Positions 12,150 to 20,964 of a stretch of DNA of 64,000 bases are shown piece after piece (positions within the stretch are counted from its first letter, which is position 1; each line of letters opens with the position of its first letter). The notes beneath the pieces were generated by a model. It saw only the letters and a program-made list of their open reading frames with translations. It was not told the origin of the DNA and ran no database searches. The position numbers were made by a program, and so were the translations under genes. This stretch comes from Microvelia longipes (Eukaryota > Arthropoda > Insecta > Hemiptera > Veliidae), in the NCBI GenBank assembly GCA_018340805.1, contig JACMZG010001913.1, forward strand, positions 31,952,435 to 32,016,434, read 5' to 3'.

Positions 12150-12407
12150 TATAATGGTGTCGAGGCTTTGTAGTGTTGGTACCCCATAGGAGATGGAAAT
12201 ATTTATTTTTAATATTTATACCCCAATAGGATTCTACGTAAAATCGACACTTGAATGTCTTGACACACCGTATCATATACAAATGGTTCAATTAAAAGGG
12301 TCAAAGTTATCTAGTGTTGATAAAAAGTAGAATCGTGCCACAAAAAGTGTCTCGACATCATGATGTTGAGACTATGTGGTATATACCTCCCTATATATCC
12401 CCCTCTA

Positions 12408-12409
<2 letters not shown>

Positions 12410-12473
<64 letters not shown>

Positions 12474-12496
12474 ATTATTATATATTATATATATTT

Positions 12497-12544
<48 letters not shown>

Positions 12545-12553
12545 ATATATATA
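12410..12553. repeat. (TG)n/(TA)n microsatellite
   Basis: A short TG run leads into about 135 bp of TA repeats with phase slips (TATATTATAT). The open frames reported through it encode only Tyr/Ile repeats and are not genes. Confidence 0.97.
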
Positions 12554-12953
12554 AGAAATATATTTGTCATATCCAATAGAGGTTTAAGTGATTCATTAAA
12601 TACTAGGTTGTGTTAAAAATTACTTAAACGAGCGGCAAATTAAACTTCTATTTGTTAGCACAACTCAATTTTTTTGTAAGTGATCAGAGTTTTTCCTTTC
12701 AAATATTAATTATTATTTGAAATGTAAGGATAATTAACCATAAGTTGTTTAATATAATTATAGCAATCGTAATTTCAACTTATACTTAAGGCAATAAACT
12801 TACGTCTGTAAATTAATCAACGAAACAGTATTATCAAAACAGTTTCTCTTTTCTATAACTAAATGATAGTAACAATTATTTCACAGTTCACAGAATTTAA
12901 TACAAAAGTGTAAATGTGTATTAAAAAAGTGTACAATGTTTGAAACAAAGTTG
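12554..12953. other. AT-rich spacer
   Basis: About 400 bases with no gene, repeat copy or hairpin that I recognise. Confidence 0.5.
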
Positions 12954-12985
<32 letters not shown>

Positions 12986-13011
12986 ATTATATATATATAT
13001 ATATATATATT
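12954..13011. repeat. (TA)n microsatellite
   Basis: TA run of about 58 bp with two phase slips. Confidence 0.95.
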
Positions 13012-13013
13012 GT

Positions 13014-13427
13014 ACTAGAGAGGGCATAGCCTACCTCAATTCATTGATAGGCCTGATACATCTTTTTGGGACTCTGTGTAACCTAGAGGTTATAGTAAAT
13101 AAGGTTATAATAAATAATTTGTTTTTGGCTTACCGGACACTATCTGTGTTTTAATATTTCATTAAAATTAAAACCATGCCATTATCTGTGTTATTTAATA
13201 TATTACTTCGACGTCTACACGATGTGTTAGGCACTGGGTTGAATCCTCGACACCGATTTTACTCCGCGTAGACGGGGGTTCAACACATCGTGTAGACGAG
13301 GTGTATTTTACTTTAATTTTGTTCTGTTTATTTGATTACATTGAAAGTCGAAGATAGTCAGGTTATTTTTTCAATGATTCAAAATTCAACCAATAGGACC
13401 CCTCTAGTAATAATATCTCTATGGATT
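13014..13427 (-). mobile_element. GGGGCTCT-type inverted-repeat element, reverse copy
   Basis: Read in reverse it matches 45481-45780: ATAGAGATATTATTACTAGAGG at one end, CACAGAGTCCCAAAAAGATG then TTGAGGTAGGCTATGCC at the other. A 17-bp-armed hairpin with its loop (13212-13298) appears as an extra insertion relative to that copy. Fragments of the family lie at about 21905-22125, 42090-42133 and 44490-44562. No ORF. Confidence 0.65.
13212..13298. repeat. hairpin with 17-bp perfect arms
   Basis: CGTCTACACGATGTGTT (13212-13228) is the exact reverse complement of 13282-13298. The 53-bp loop itself contains partly complementary CGAGG/GTAGACGGG stretches. It is probably a small insertion within the 13014-13427 element. 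Confidence 0.9.
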
Positions 13428-13647
13428 TTTGTATTTTTGAGCCAGCAAACAGCTGATCACGCATATCTGAATTTTTTACTTGTGTCTGTTACTTCGTTCA
13501 CACGCGGGGTTTGGCAGGGTGTTCAACCCCAACTGTTCACACGGTATTTTTCACCATAAAAAAATGAGAGTCGGGGTCAAACCCCGTATTCATTCCCGTT
13601 CACACGGCAACTGGGGGGGGGGAGTTGAACTTATTGCCAAATCCCGC

Positions 13648-13952
13648 TGTACAGTGCTTGACCTTGACGGTAGTGGGGAGCAATGTCATATCTACTTTTC
13701 CCTATGGCCTAGGAAGGGCCTGGCTCTACTACCAGTACCAATTCAATCATTCAAGTGTAAAGGTCTGTTTCACTCGCACTCAAGCATCCACACCTCGATA
13801 CTCGTTTTCTTTTATTTGTTTATATCAGTTATTTTTTATTAATGTTTACGTTTATTATAGTTTTTAGTTGTATTTATAACCTGTGTTATTTGTGCTTAAC
13901 TACAACTCATAATTAACTTAATATTATACAGTCCTCTATTGTTGCCGCAACA
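13648..13952 (+). repeat. 5' LTR of BEL/Pao element (305 bp)
   Basis: Starts TGTACAGTGCTTGACC and ends TTGTTGCCGCAACA. Compared base by base by eye with 20506-20810, no difference was found. Upstream promoter and polyadenylation elements are presumed to be inside but cannot be pinned down. The short open frames crossing it are not genes. Confidence 0.95.
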
Positions 13953-13957
13953 TAATT

Positions 13958-13976
13958 TGTTCCATTCGAGCCGGAT
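13958..13976 (+). promoter_or_regulatory. primer binding site, tRNA-Tyr-like
   Basis: Five bases after the 5' LTR the sequence TGTTCCATTCGAGCCGGAT is close to the complement of the conserved 3' end of animal tRNA-Tyr (TGG, then TCCTTCGAGCCGGAT); the core TTCGAGCCGGAT matches fully. The TGG that pairs with CCA is TGT here and one base is inserted. Position and match make this the likely minus-strand primer site; the tRNA identity relies on my knowledge of tRNA-Tyr. Confidence 0.65.
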
Positions 13977-14819
13977 AATTAGTGCCTGTTATTTTAAACA
14001 ATATAGTGACTCAATAGTTTTTATTTTTGCTCAACTTACCAAGAAATATTTCTTTCTCACTTAATAATTAAAGCTTCAAATACATAACCTGCTATCAAGA
14101 TTGGATCACTTAGTTTTGGACTTGGTATTATTAATTAATTTTCATATATTTACGCATCAAAGGTAAGGTTTATGAAGCATATTATCTTTATCAAAACATC
14201 CACAACTTTACATCGTAATATTTGTCTACTTGAGTCTGCACAGAGTTAAACTTATTTCGGGTTACGTCATTAAGTATACACGTCACGAGTTTTAAAGATT
14301 GGACACTCTTAACCTAGCTCTAGTAGCCCTGGCCATTCAGTTAACCTTGAAGTCTATGCGCTCTTTACAGTCCAGGCCGCCTGAACATCAAAGCCCAGCT
14401 GCATTCCAATACTACTCTATCTTATCACATTTCCTGTTAACTCCACAAATTCTTATTAATTTGACACATCTCTTTAACATTTATGAAGGACCATACTAGC
14501 CAATTAGTATACAATATTGTACTATTCATTTCATTTAAATTTGTGCCCTATTTTAATGGTTATAAACATTTATTTTAGTCTGAAATTATTCAATTTTTAT
14601 TTAGTAAAATTAACTCGAATGCCTTTAAATTTTCGGGATTTGTTTTCTGTAAATATTTTTATAAACGAGGGTTCACGTATTACAATCACTTTCTATTGTT
14701 TATTTTTTACAAAGGTTATTATCGCCTATGAGATTTTATTATTTTTTTAGGTTAATAGAATTAATCATTTTTGTTTATTTTTATTTGTTTTGTTTATTTT
14801 ATTTTTTATCTATCACATT
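13977..14819 (+). other. BEL leader / untranslated region
   Basis: About 840 bases between the primer site and the gag ATG. The short frames at 14299-14499 and 14517-14750 have no recognisable similarity and are taken as non-coding leader, where an RNA packaging signal would be expected. Confidence 0.6.
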
Positions 14820-16268
14820 ATGTTTAACAACGAATCAGAGGCTGAAAAAAGGGCTTTAGTTGCTAAGAGGAGAGTATTGAAGACTCGACTAACAAAGTTT
14901 AATAATTATATTGAACATTTTACTCCTGATACCACATCGCTTATACAACTTAAGTTACGCATATCAAATGTGGAGAAAACATGGGAAGAATTCCAAGAAC
15001 TTCAATTTTTAATTGAAACATTGGATCCAGATGGCCAGGAAGATGAGAGAGATATCTTCGAGAATAATTATTTTAATTACATATCAAGGGCTCAGGCCAT
15101 TCTAGATGAGTATCAACCCCAAGCTGGATCATCATCATCAAATATAAACAGCACACAAGATTATTCTGAAATTATTAATGATATCCAACGGGATCAAGAA
15201 AATTCTACAATGTTTTCAAACGTACCCACAAACGTAAACCCGAGTAGCCAAACCAATATGAACTCGGTTCCTCCTGTAGTTACTTTAGATGTTTCTCAAC
15301 TGTCCAAATACTTTTCTGATACTTCTGGTTTGACCGTTCCGGACATTAAATTACCGACCTTTGATGGATCATTTGAATCATGGCCTACATTTTACTCATT
15401 ATTTAATTCTATAATTCACAATAATTCTAAATTAGCTTCAGTGCTCAAGTTTCAACATCTTAAATCATCTTTGTCTGGAGAGGCTGCATCGATAATTGAA
15501 TCTATTGAGCTTACTTCCGAAAATTACGAAATCGCTTGGAGCTTACTCGTGACTCGTTACCAAAATAATGTATTGATAATAGACAAACATTTACGCGATT
15601 TACTCAATTTATCTCGGATAGAAAAACCATCGTCCTCAACACTGAATCGTTTAGTAACAGATGTGCTTAAACATACAAGAACACTAAAAGTTTTAGGAGA
15701 AGCCGTGGATACGTGGGACACAATACTGATTGCTATTGTTTCCTTAAAGTTGGATCCTACCTCATTTAAAGAATGGCAGGCGAAGCGGATTACTTATGGT
15801 AATAACAAACCGACTCTCCAAGATTTTATATCTCATTTGCAAAACCGAGCTCAGGTGTTAGAATCGATAGCTATAAACTTTCCAACTCCTAAATCATCTA
15901 GTGCTAGTGGATCAAAACCTAATTTCAACTCTACAACGCCAGTCGCATTAAACAAAGCATCTCATAAATCCAATTATTTTCCTCGTCCAGCCTCACTGAC
16001 CTTTAATTCCACACAAGGTCAAAATTCAAACCCTCAGTTGTCACAATCTCATGATTTAGCATACTCTGACTCTTCTATTCGTGAAGCACCCCAAGAGACC
16101 AATCAGCTCGCATTTTCTTCTTCCGCTCAGAACCTCGTACAGAATATTTCTCAACCAACGTGTCCAGTTTGCAATTCTCATCATTTTATCTACCTGTGTC
16201 CAAGGTTTCTAAATTTATCTATAAATGACAGATGGGAGAAAGTTAAGGAAGCAAACCTTTGTAATTAA
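14820..16268 (+). CDS. BEL/Pao Gag (DUF1759 plus zinc knuckle)
   Basis: Structural protein that packages element RNA. I choose the ATG at 14820 (MFNNESEAEK); the frame upstream to 14790 starts with TTG only. The product is 482 residues. A basic, helical N-terminus (KRALVAKRRVLKTRL) is followed by an acidic and Ser/Asn-rich region, then the DUF1759 core (VPDIKLPTFDG, SWPTFYSLF, about residues 170-330), a Ser/Pro-rich linker and a zinc-binding motif CPVCNSHHFIYLC near residue 450. The frame ends at TAA 16266-16268, in the middle of what should be a second cysteine motif that continues in the +1 frame. This is either an indel or a frameshift site. Confidence 0.88.
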   Translation: MFNNESEAEKRALVAKRRVLKTRLTKFNNYIEHFTPDTTSLIQLKLRISNVEKTWEEFQELQFLIETLDPDGQEDERDIFENNYFNYISRAQAILDEYQPQAGSSSSNINSTQDYSEIINDIQRDQENSTMFSNVPTNVNPSSQTNMNSVPPVVTLDVSQLSKYFSDTSGLTVPDIKLPTFDGSFESWPTFYSLFNSIIHNNSKLASVLKFQHLKSSLSGEAASIIESIELTSENYEIAWSLLVTRYQNNVLIIDKHLRDLLNLSRIEKPSSSTLNRLVTDVLKHTRTLKVLGEAVDTWDTILIAIVSLKLDPTSFKEWQAKRITYGNNKPTLQDFISHLQNRAQVLESIAINFPTPKSSSASGSKPNFNSTTPVALNKASHKSNYFPRPASLTFNSTQGQNSNPQLSQSHDLAYSDSSIREAPQETNQLAFSSSAQNLVQNISQPTCPVCNSHHFIYLCPRFLNLSINDRWEKVKEANLCN

Positions 16269-18366
16269 CTGTCTAAGACGCGGACATAAGGTCAGCTTAT
16301 GTAGGTCAAGTCGATGTAAAAGATGCTTTCTTCCTCATAATTCGTTGTTGTGTAGGTCGGTTGTACCTGAAGGTTATTCTCCAAATAACATCCCTCCAAC
16401 TTCTTCGCAAGCAGATCAAACGACAGCAACTACGTCACATTTATCATGCAACTCAAGAAGTACAACACATTCAGCGTCACAAGTACTTTTATCTACTGCA
16501 CGTGTAATTATAAAGGGCGATGATGGTCGTCAAGTTATTGCTAAGGCTCTTTTAGACTCAGGCTCACAATCAAACATGATTACCAGTGATATCTGCAAAC
16601 AATTAAACCTCAAAAAGAACAGCAGTAACATTCTTATAGGGGGTATTGGGGATTCTAAAACCCAGTCCACATCGCGCGTTAAAGCAACATTGTTGTCTTG
16701 TAGCTCAAACTTTTCGGAGACATTAGAGTTTATTGTATTGCCTAAGGTTACCGGCAACATTCCAGCCGCTTCCATTGATATTTCATCATTTGTTTTGCCC
16801 TCCAATATTTTATTGGCTGATCCCAATTTCCACGAATCTTCTTCTGTCGACGTAATTATAGGAGCTGAAATCTTTTGGAACATCTTAGGAAATAAAGAAG
16901 TACCCATTCCTCGTTTTAATCTCCATCTTCGTGACACACAACTAGGTTGGATTGTCCGAGGTAGGATTAACGCAGAACCATTAGAAACATCGTGTTTTTT
17001 AAGTATTCATGAACTCGACAATCAAATTCGTAAGTTTTGGGAAATAGAAGAGGCTGAGGGGAATGATGTACATAACAGCGATGATAACTATTGTGAATCA
17101 TTGTATCAAAGAACTACACGCCGTATACCAGATGGCAAATATGTAGTTGAATTGCCTTTCAAACTCGACCCGTCATCGCTAGGAAATTCTGAAGATGGTG
17201 CCTTAAAGCGATTTTACTCCCTTGAAAGGCGCCTGTCTCACAACAAGAACCTCCACCAACACTATGTAAACTTCATGAGGGAATATGAAGAGTTAGGTCA
17301 CATGTCTTTAATTCCTGATCTAGAACTCAAATCTGTGTTGAACAATCCTCACTATTTCTTACCACATCATCCAGTTTTTAAGGATTCTTCCACAACAACA
17401 AAGATAAGGGTAGTTTTCGATGCCTCAGCTTCAACCAGTAGTGGTTTGTCGCTAAATAATATTTTAATAGTAGGTCCGACCACCCAAGAAGACCTTTTTT
17501 CAATCGTAACTCGTTTTCGTCTTCACAACTATGTTATTTGTGGGGATATTGAAAAAATGTACAGGCAAGTATTGCTAGCAGAAGATCATCGCAAGTTTCA
17601 GCTTATATATTGGAGAGAAACCCCTGATTCACCACTTAAGGTTTACAAGCTTAATACCGTGACGTATGGAACTGCAAGCGCGTCGTTTCTTGCTACGAGA
17701 TCTCTTCAACAAGTTGCATACGATGAAGGAAAAATAAATCCTGATGCCGCTCAAGTTTTACACGACGATTTTTACGTAGATGACTTAATGACGGGTTCTA
17801 ACACAATAGATGGAGCTATTAGGCTTGCTAATGACATTTCGGTAATAGCTAAAACCGGAGGGTTTCATATACGAAAGTGGAATTCTAATTCTCGAGAAGT
17901 ACTTTTACATCTTGAACCTTCTTCTTGTCTTTCTCAAACCTTGCATCCACTTGACAAGGACATGAAGTACAAAACACTTGGTCTCTCTTGGGACCCTGAT
18001 GGTGACGCATTTATGTTTTCTATTAAGCACATGAGGTCTGATACCATAACCAAAAGATCTATATTATCGCAAATAGCTCAAATTTTCGATCCGCTGGGAC
18101 TCATTGGTCCAGTTATCACAACGGCTAAGGTTTTCATGCAAAAACTATGGATGCTATCTCTAGAGTGGGATGAAACCCTACCCGAAGCTCTTATGACAAA
18201 ATGGACAAACTACTATAACAGCCTTATGCCTCTAAATAATTTGCTTGTTCCACGTCAGTTGACATCTAAGAAACCCGCTATTGAATTGCAGCTCCATGGG
18301 TTCTCAGACGCTTCTGAGGTAGCCTATGGAGCCTGTGTGTATCTTCGATCAATAGACACGGACTAA
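16264..18366 (+). CDS. BEL/Pao Pol part 1: protease, reverse transcriptase, start of RNase H
   Basis: In the +1 frame relative to gag. It opens with the rest of the zinc knuckle (NCLRRGHKVSLC, then CKRCFLPHNSLLC), then an aspartic protease (DUF1758 type) with the catalytic motif LLDSGSQSN (Asp codon at 16555). The reverse transcriptase begins around FLPHHPVFK and KIRVVFDASA, with CGDIEKMYRQVLL (first catalytic Asp) and FYVDDLMTG (YVDD codons 17773-17784). RNase H begins at LHGFSDASEVAYGA (about 18292) but the frame stops at 18366 just after YLRSIDTD. The first ~13 codons of a longer frame from 16225 are only a shadow of gag. Not expected to be translated without a +1 shift. Confidence 0.88.
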   Translation: MNCLRRGHKVSLCRSSRCKRCFLPHNSLLCRSVVPEGYSPNNIPPTSSQADQTTATTSHLSCNSRSTTHSASQVLLSTARVIIKGDDGRQVIAKALLDSGSQSNMITSDICKQLNLKKNSSNILIGGIGDSKTQSTSRVKATLLSCSSNFSETLEFIVLPKVTGNIPAASIDISSFVLPSNILLADPNFHESSSVDVIIGAEIFWNILGNKEVPIPRFNLHLRDTQLGWIVRGRINAEPLETSCFLSIHELDNQIRKFWEIEEAEGNDVHNSDDNYCESLYQRTTRRIPDGKYVVELPFKLDPSSLGNSEDGALKRFYSLERRLSHNKNLHQHYVNFMREYEELGHMSLIPDLELKSVLNNPHYFLPHHPVFKDSSTTTKIRVVFDASASTSSGLSLNNILIVGPTTQEDLFSIVTRFRLHNYVICGDIEKMYRQVLLAEDHRKFQLIYWRETPDSPLKVYKLNTVTYGTASASFLATRSLQQVAYDEGKINPDAAQVLHDDFYVDDLMTGSNTIDGAIRLANDISVIAKTGGFHIRKWNSNSREVLLHLEPSSCLSQTLHPLDKDMKYKTLGLSWDPDGDAFMFSIKHMRSDTITKRSILSQIAQIFDPLGLIGPVITTAKVFMQKLWMLSLEWDETLPEALMTKWTNYYNSLMPLNNLLVPRQLTSKKPAIELQLHGFSDASEVAYGACVYLRSIDTD

Positions 18367-18428
18367 AGAGTTGAGCTCAATCCATACCTCGATTAGAACT
18401 GTGTGGTGCCTTATTACTTACCCAACTT
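18367..18428 (+). pseudogene. damaged RNase H segment in BEL Pol
   Basis: The next conserved block, SIPRLELCGALLLTQLMKRV (about 18386-18440), lies in a different frame from the upstream RNase H part and continues straight into 18429. The stretch that normally links the first RNase H strand to this block is mostly absent and a stop lies just before it. This points to a small internal deletion of about 15-25 codons plus a frame change, not a single-base error. Confidence 0.65.
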
Positions 18429-18775
18429 ATGAAGAGAGTAACGTCCTCACTAAAACTTGAAAATGCATCATGTTTCTTCTGGACCGACTCCACAATTGTC
18501 TTACATTGGATCTCAAAGCCTTCTAATGAGTGGGCTACTTTTATTCGAAATCGCGTTGCCTTGATACAAAATTTATCATCTAATGGATCATGGCACCATG
18601 TGGCTGGAAAGGAAAACCCTGCCGATTTAGTTTCCCGAGGGGTCTCAGGATATGAAATAATAAAGTTAGATTTATGGTGGAATGGGCCATTTTGGCTGTC
18701 ATCTAATGACGAACCTTGGCCCACTTCGTCTTTAGAAAACTCCAACATCACACATATACTGAAATCGACGAAATG
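18386..18775 (+). CDS. BEL/Pao Pol part 2: RNase H remainder
   Basis: Continues in a new frame with WTDSTIVLHWI (RNase H catalytic region), ATFIRNRVALIQ and HHVAGKENPADLVSRG, a signature of BEL/Pao RNase H. The frame drifts out at about 18775, after which it reads through to a stop at 18800 with no similarity; the true continuation is in the frame of 18716-19342. Confidence 0.82.
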
Positions 18776-19302
18776 CACAAGGAGCCATGCGCTGTTTTAG
18801 TAGCTGTACAAACTAACTCAATACTTCAAATTGTGGAAAAAGGCTCCTACTTAAAGGTGTTACGTATAGTAGCTTATTGCTTACGATTTATTAGCAACTC
18901 AAAAAAACTTAGCGAAAGTGTACAATCTGACTTACTTAGTGCTGTTGAACTAGACAATGCTCTTCACAAGATTATTTATGTAATTCAACATGAAACATTT
19001 AAGGACGAGATAAAGTCTCTTAGAAAGGGGGAAGCTGTTTCTTCATCAAGTAAATTGTCATCATTGTCTCCTTTCTTAGACTCTGCTCAGCTGATTAGGG
19101 TGGGCGGAAGGCTGGAGAAATCGAACTTGACTCCAGATCAAAAGAATCCATTAATTTTACCATCCTCGCACCGTTTTACTGAACTTCTTGTTACAAATGA
19201 ACATCGCCGTCTTCTCCACGCTGGACCTCAACAAGTGCTGAGTTCGTTACGTCTTAGATTTTGGATTTTGAATGGTCGTAATGTAACCCGTCATCTGATA
19301 CA
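18770..19302 (+). CDS. BEL/Pao Pol part 3: linker and integrase zinc-binding region
   Basis: Shows VLRIVAYCLRFISN, then LIRVGGRL and the conserved NPLILPSSHRFTELLV block, then HRRLLHAGPQQVLSSLR, the histidine half of the integrase H2C2 domain. The cysteine half lies past a frame change in an A5 run at about 19302-19308, after which the frame ends spuriously at 19342. A homopolymer indel is the simplest cause. Confidence 0.82.
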
Positions 19303-19986
19303 CAAAAATGTATTAAATGTTTTCGTGTCAAACCTCAGGTAGCATCACAACTCATGGGTCAACTACCCTCAGCTCGTATAACACCATCACGACCATTTAC
19401 TCACACAGGTGTTGACTACTGTGGTCCGTTTCTAATCAAGATTTCATCTCGCCGAAACAGCTCTTATACAAAGGGATATGTTTCCGTCTTTGTATGCTTC
19501 TCAACAAAGGCCATTCATCTTGAACTCGTTGAGGACATGACTTCTGGGTCGTTCCTCGCTGCATTTACAAGGTTTACGTCAAGGAGAGGAGCACCATCAG
19601 TCATGTACTCTGATAATGGCAGTACCTTTGTGGGTGCATTCAAGGAACTTAAATCGATTCACCATATTAGTAATGTAGAAGACAAGACCCTAGTCACAAA
19701 TTCCTTTGCCAACAAGGGAATTCAATGGAAATGGATTCCACCACATGCGCCATCATGGGGTGGTTTATGGGAAAGTTCCGTAAGGCTAGTGAAATATCAC
19801 ATCAAACGCGTTTTAAACGACACAAAACTTACATTTGTGCAATTTCAAACATTATTAATAGAAATAGAAGGGTGTGTCAATTCTCGGCCACTTTTCCCAA
19901 TGTCTTCCAATCCTGCTGATTTATCCATCCTTAGCCCCCGCTCATTTCCTCACGGGCGACAGTCTTACCGCAGTTCCGCATCCTGA
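19303..19986 (+). CDS. BEL/Pao Pol part 4: integrase catalytic core
   Basis: DDE integrase that inserts element DNA. The first Asp is in HTGVDYCGPF (codon 19414), the second in MYSDNGSTF (19612) and the Glu in PSWGGLWESS (19771), spaced as in the family. The ATG at 19354 is internal; similarity begins upstream at the zinc-binding cysteines. The frame is lost in a C5 run at 19935-19939, after DLSILSP. All three catalytic residues are present. Confidence 0.87.
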   Translation, partial: QKCIKCFRVKPQVASQLMGQLPSARITPSRPFTHTGVDYCGPFLIKISSRRNSSYTKGYVSVFVCFSTKAIHLELVEDMTSGSFLAAFTRFTSRRGAPSVMYSDNGSTFVGAFKELKSIHHISNVEDKTLVTNSFANKGIQWKWIPPHAPSWGGLWESSVRLVKYHIKRVLNDTKLTFVQFQTLLIEIEGCVNSRPLFPMSSNPADLSILSPRSFPHGRQSYRSSAS

Positions 19987-20332
19987 TTTGCTCCACGTAC
20001 CTGAGAATCGTTTGGATAAGTGGCAACGTTGCAAGGCTCTAACCCAACACTTTTGGCAAAGGTGGTCATCAGAATATCTACAAGAACTCCAGCAACGCTC
20101 TAAGTGGAGAACGACAAAACCAAATCTCCAGATTGGCACACTTGTAGTAATCAAGGAAGACAATGTCCCTCCCACTAAATGGAGGCTTGGAAGAATTACT
20201 CAAATTCACCCAGGACATGATGGACTAGTTAGGCTTGTTTCAGTCCTTACCGAGGGCAAAGAAGTGGTAAGAGCTATTACCAAGATCTGTCCGCTACCCC
20301 TTCAAGATGATGACATCAAATCTTCAGATTAA
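19937..20332 (+). CDS. BEL/Pao Pol part 5: integrase C-terminal domain (DUF5641)
   Basis: Carries DKWQRCKALTQHFWQRWS, then YLQELQQRSKW, then GTLVVIKEDNVPPTKWRLG and a C-terminal ICPLPLQ, the DUF5641 domain that ends BEL/Pao polyproteins. The frame from 19874 overlaps the catalytic-core frame; the real junction is the C5 run near 19937. It ends at TAA 20330-20332, 170 bp before the 3' LTR. Confidence 0.87.
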   Translation, partial: PAHFLTGDSLTAVPHPDLLHVPENRLDKWQRCKALTQHFWQRWSSEYLQELQQRSKWRTTKPNLQIGTLVVIKEDNVPPTKWRLGRITQIHPGHDGLVRLVSVLTEGKEVVRAITKICPLPLQDDDIKSSD

Positions 20333-20492
20333 CTCATCACTCCTTCTTTAAACTTATCTAGTTTTTATGATTCTCACAGTACTATGTATCATTTTCATTC
20401 CATGTGTTATTTTTGTTTCATTCATCCCGTGACTATTGTATCGTTTTTTTTTAACAAATTCTGCATTTCAGGTTGAAATATTCCATAGTTTC

Positions 20493-20503
20493 AAGGTGGG
20501 CGG
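20493..20503 (+). promoter_or_regulatory. polypurine tract of BEL element
   Basis: AAGGTGGGCGG, almost all purine, ends two bases before the 3' LTR start at 20506, the position expected for the plus-strand primer. Confidence 0.65.
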
Positions 20504-20505
20504 TA

Positions 20506-20810
20506 TGTACAGTGCTTGACCTTGACGGTAGTGGGGAGCAATGTCATATCTACTTTTCCCTATGGCCTAGGAAGGGCCTGGCTCTACTACCAGTACCAAT
20601 TCAATCATTCAAGTGTAAAGGTCTGTTTCACTCGCACTCAAGCATCCACACCTCGATACTCGTTTTCTTTTATTTGTTTATATCAGTTATTTTTTATTAA
20701 TGTTTACGTTTATTATAGTTTTTAGTTGTATTTATAACCTGTGTTATTTGTGCTTAACTACAACTCATAATTAACTTAATATTATACAGTCCTCTATTGT
20801 TGCCGCAACA
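20506..20810 (+). repeat. 3' LTR of BEL/Pao element (305 bp)
   Basis: Same length as the 5' LTR, with no difference found by eye. It is followed at once by the CCCGC target duplication. Confidence 0.95.
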
Positions 20811-20964
20811 CCCGCGTCTGAACAAAGTAAGTATAGGAGTTTCCCTACTTTTAAAAATTAATCTCTTAAAAGGGACTTTAGTAACGTTATAGTAATGGCA
20901 TGAGCAATAGGTTATAGTAATAGTTGCAGTTTTAGGTAATAGTAATATAATAGTGCTGGTATTA

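Larger units (their letters stand above)
10845..12375. mobile_element. foldback element hosting two nested MITEs
   Basis: The left arm (about 10845-11050, with GTCTCGACACTTTTCGTGG and later AATATTAAAAGTAAATATTTCC) matches the reverse complement of about 12175-12370 (with CCACAAAAAGTGTCTCGAC). The two arms of roughly 200 bp are diverged but colinear. The interior contains a hAT MITE (11159-11690) and a Tc1-like MITE (11695-12149). No transposase is seen, so this is a non-autonomous or degenerate inverted-repeat element. Confidence 0.65.
13643..20815 (+). mobile_element. BEL/Pao LTR retrotransposon, 7163 bp, frame-broken
   Basis: The element is 13648-20810. It has 305-bp LTRs beginning TGT and ending ACA, a CCCGC target duplication (13643-13647 and 20811-20815), a primer site, an untranslated leader, gag, protease, reverse transcriptase, RNase H, integrase and a polypurine tract, in the usual BEL/Pao order. 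BEL elements normally encode one Gag-Pol polyprotein; here the frame changes at about 16262, 18363, 18775, 19302 and 19935, so this copy as assembled cannot make one. No env-like ORF is present. The LTRs look identical, so insertion should be recent. Either some frame breaks are base-calling errors or the copy was mobilised in trans. Confidence 0.93.
13486..20836. mobile_element. small MITE split by the BEL element
   Basis: Left end (about 13486-13514) TTACTTCGTTCACACGCGGG; right end is 13637-13647 joined across the BEL insertion to 20816-20836. The reverse complement of the right end reads TTACTTTGTTCAGACGCGGG, a TIR of ~26 bp with three differences. Removing the BEL element and one target duplication leaves a MITE of about 190 bp. 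It contains internal GTTCACACGG repeats and a run of ten G near 13612. Confidence 0.7.

Noticed and set aside
13480..13867. Frames of 80 and 120 codons, and equivalents at 20473-20725
   Set aside because: They lie in the LTRs and are identical in both because the LTRs are identical; LTRs of BEL elements do not encode proteins here.
16530..16937. 135-codon minus-strand frame (also 18377-18778 and 19942-20175 minus)
   Set aside because: Antisense shadows of the BEL pol frames, which carry recognised motifs.
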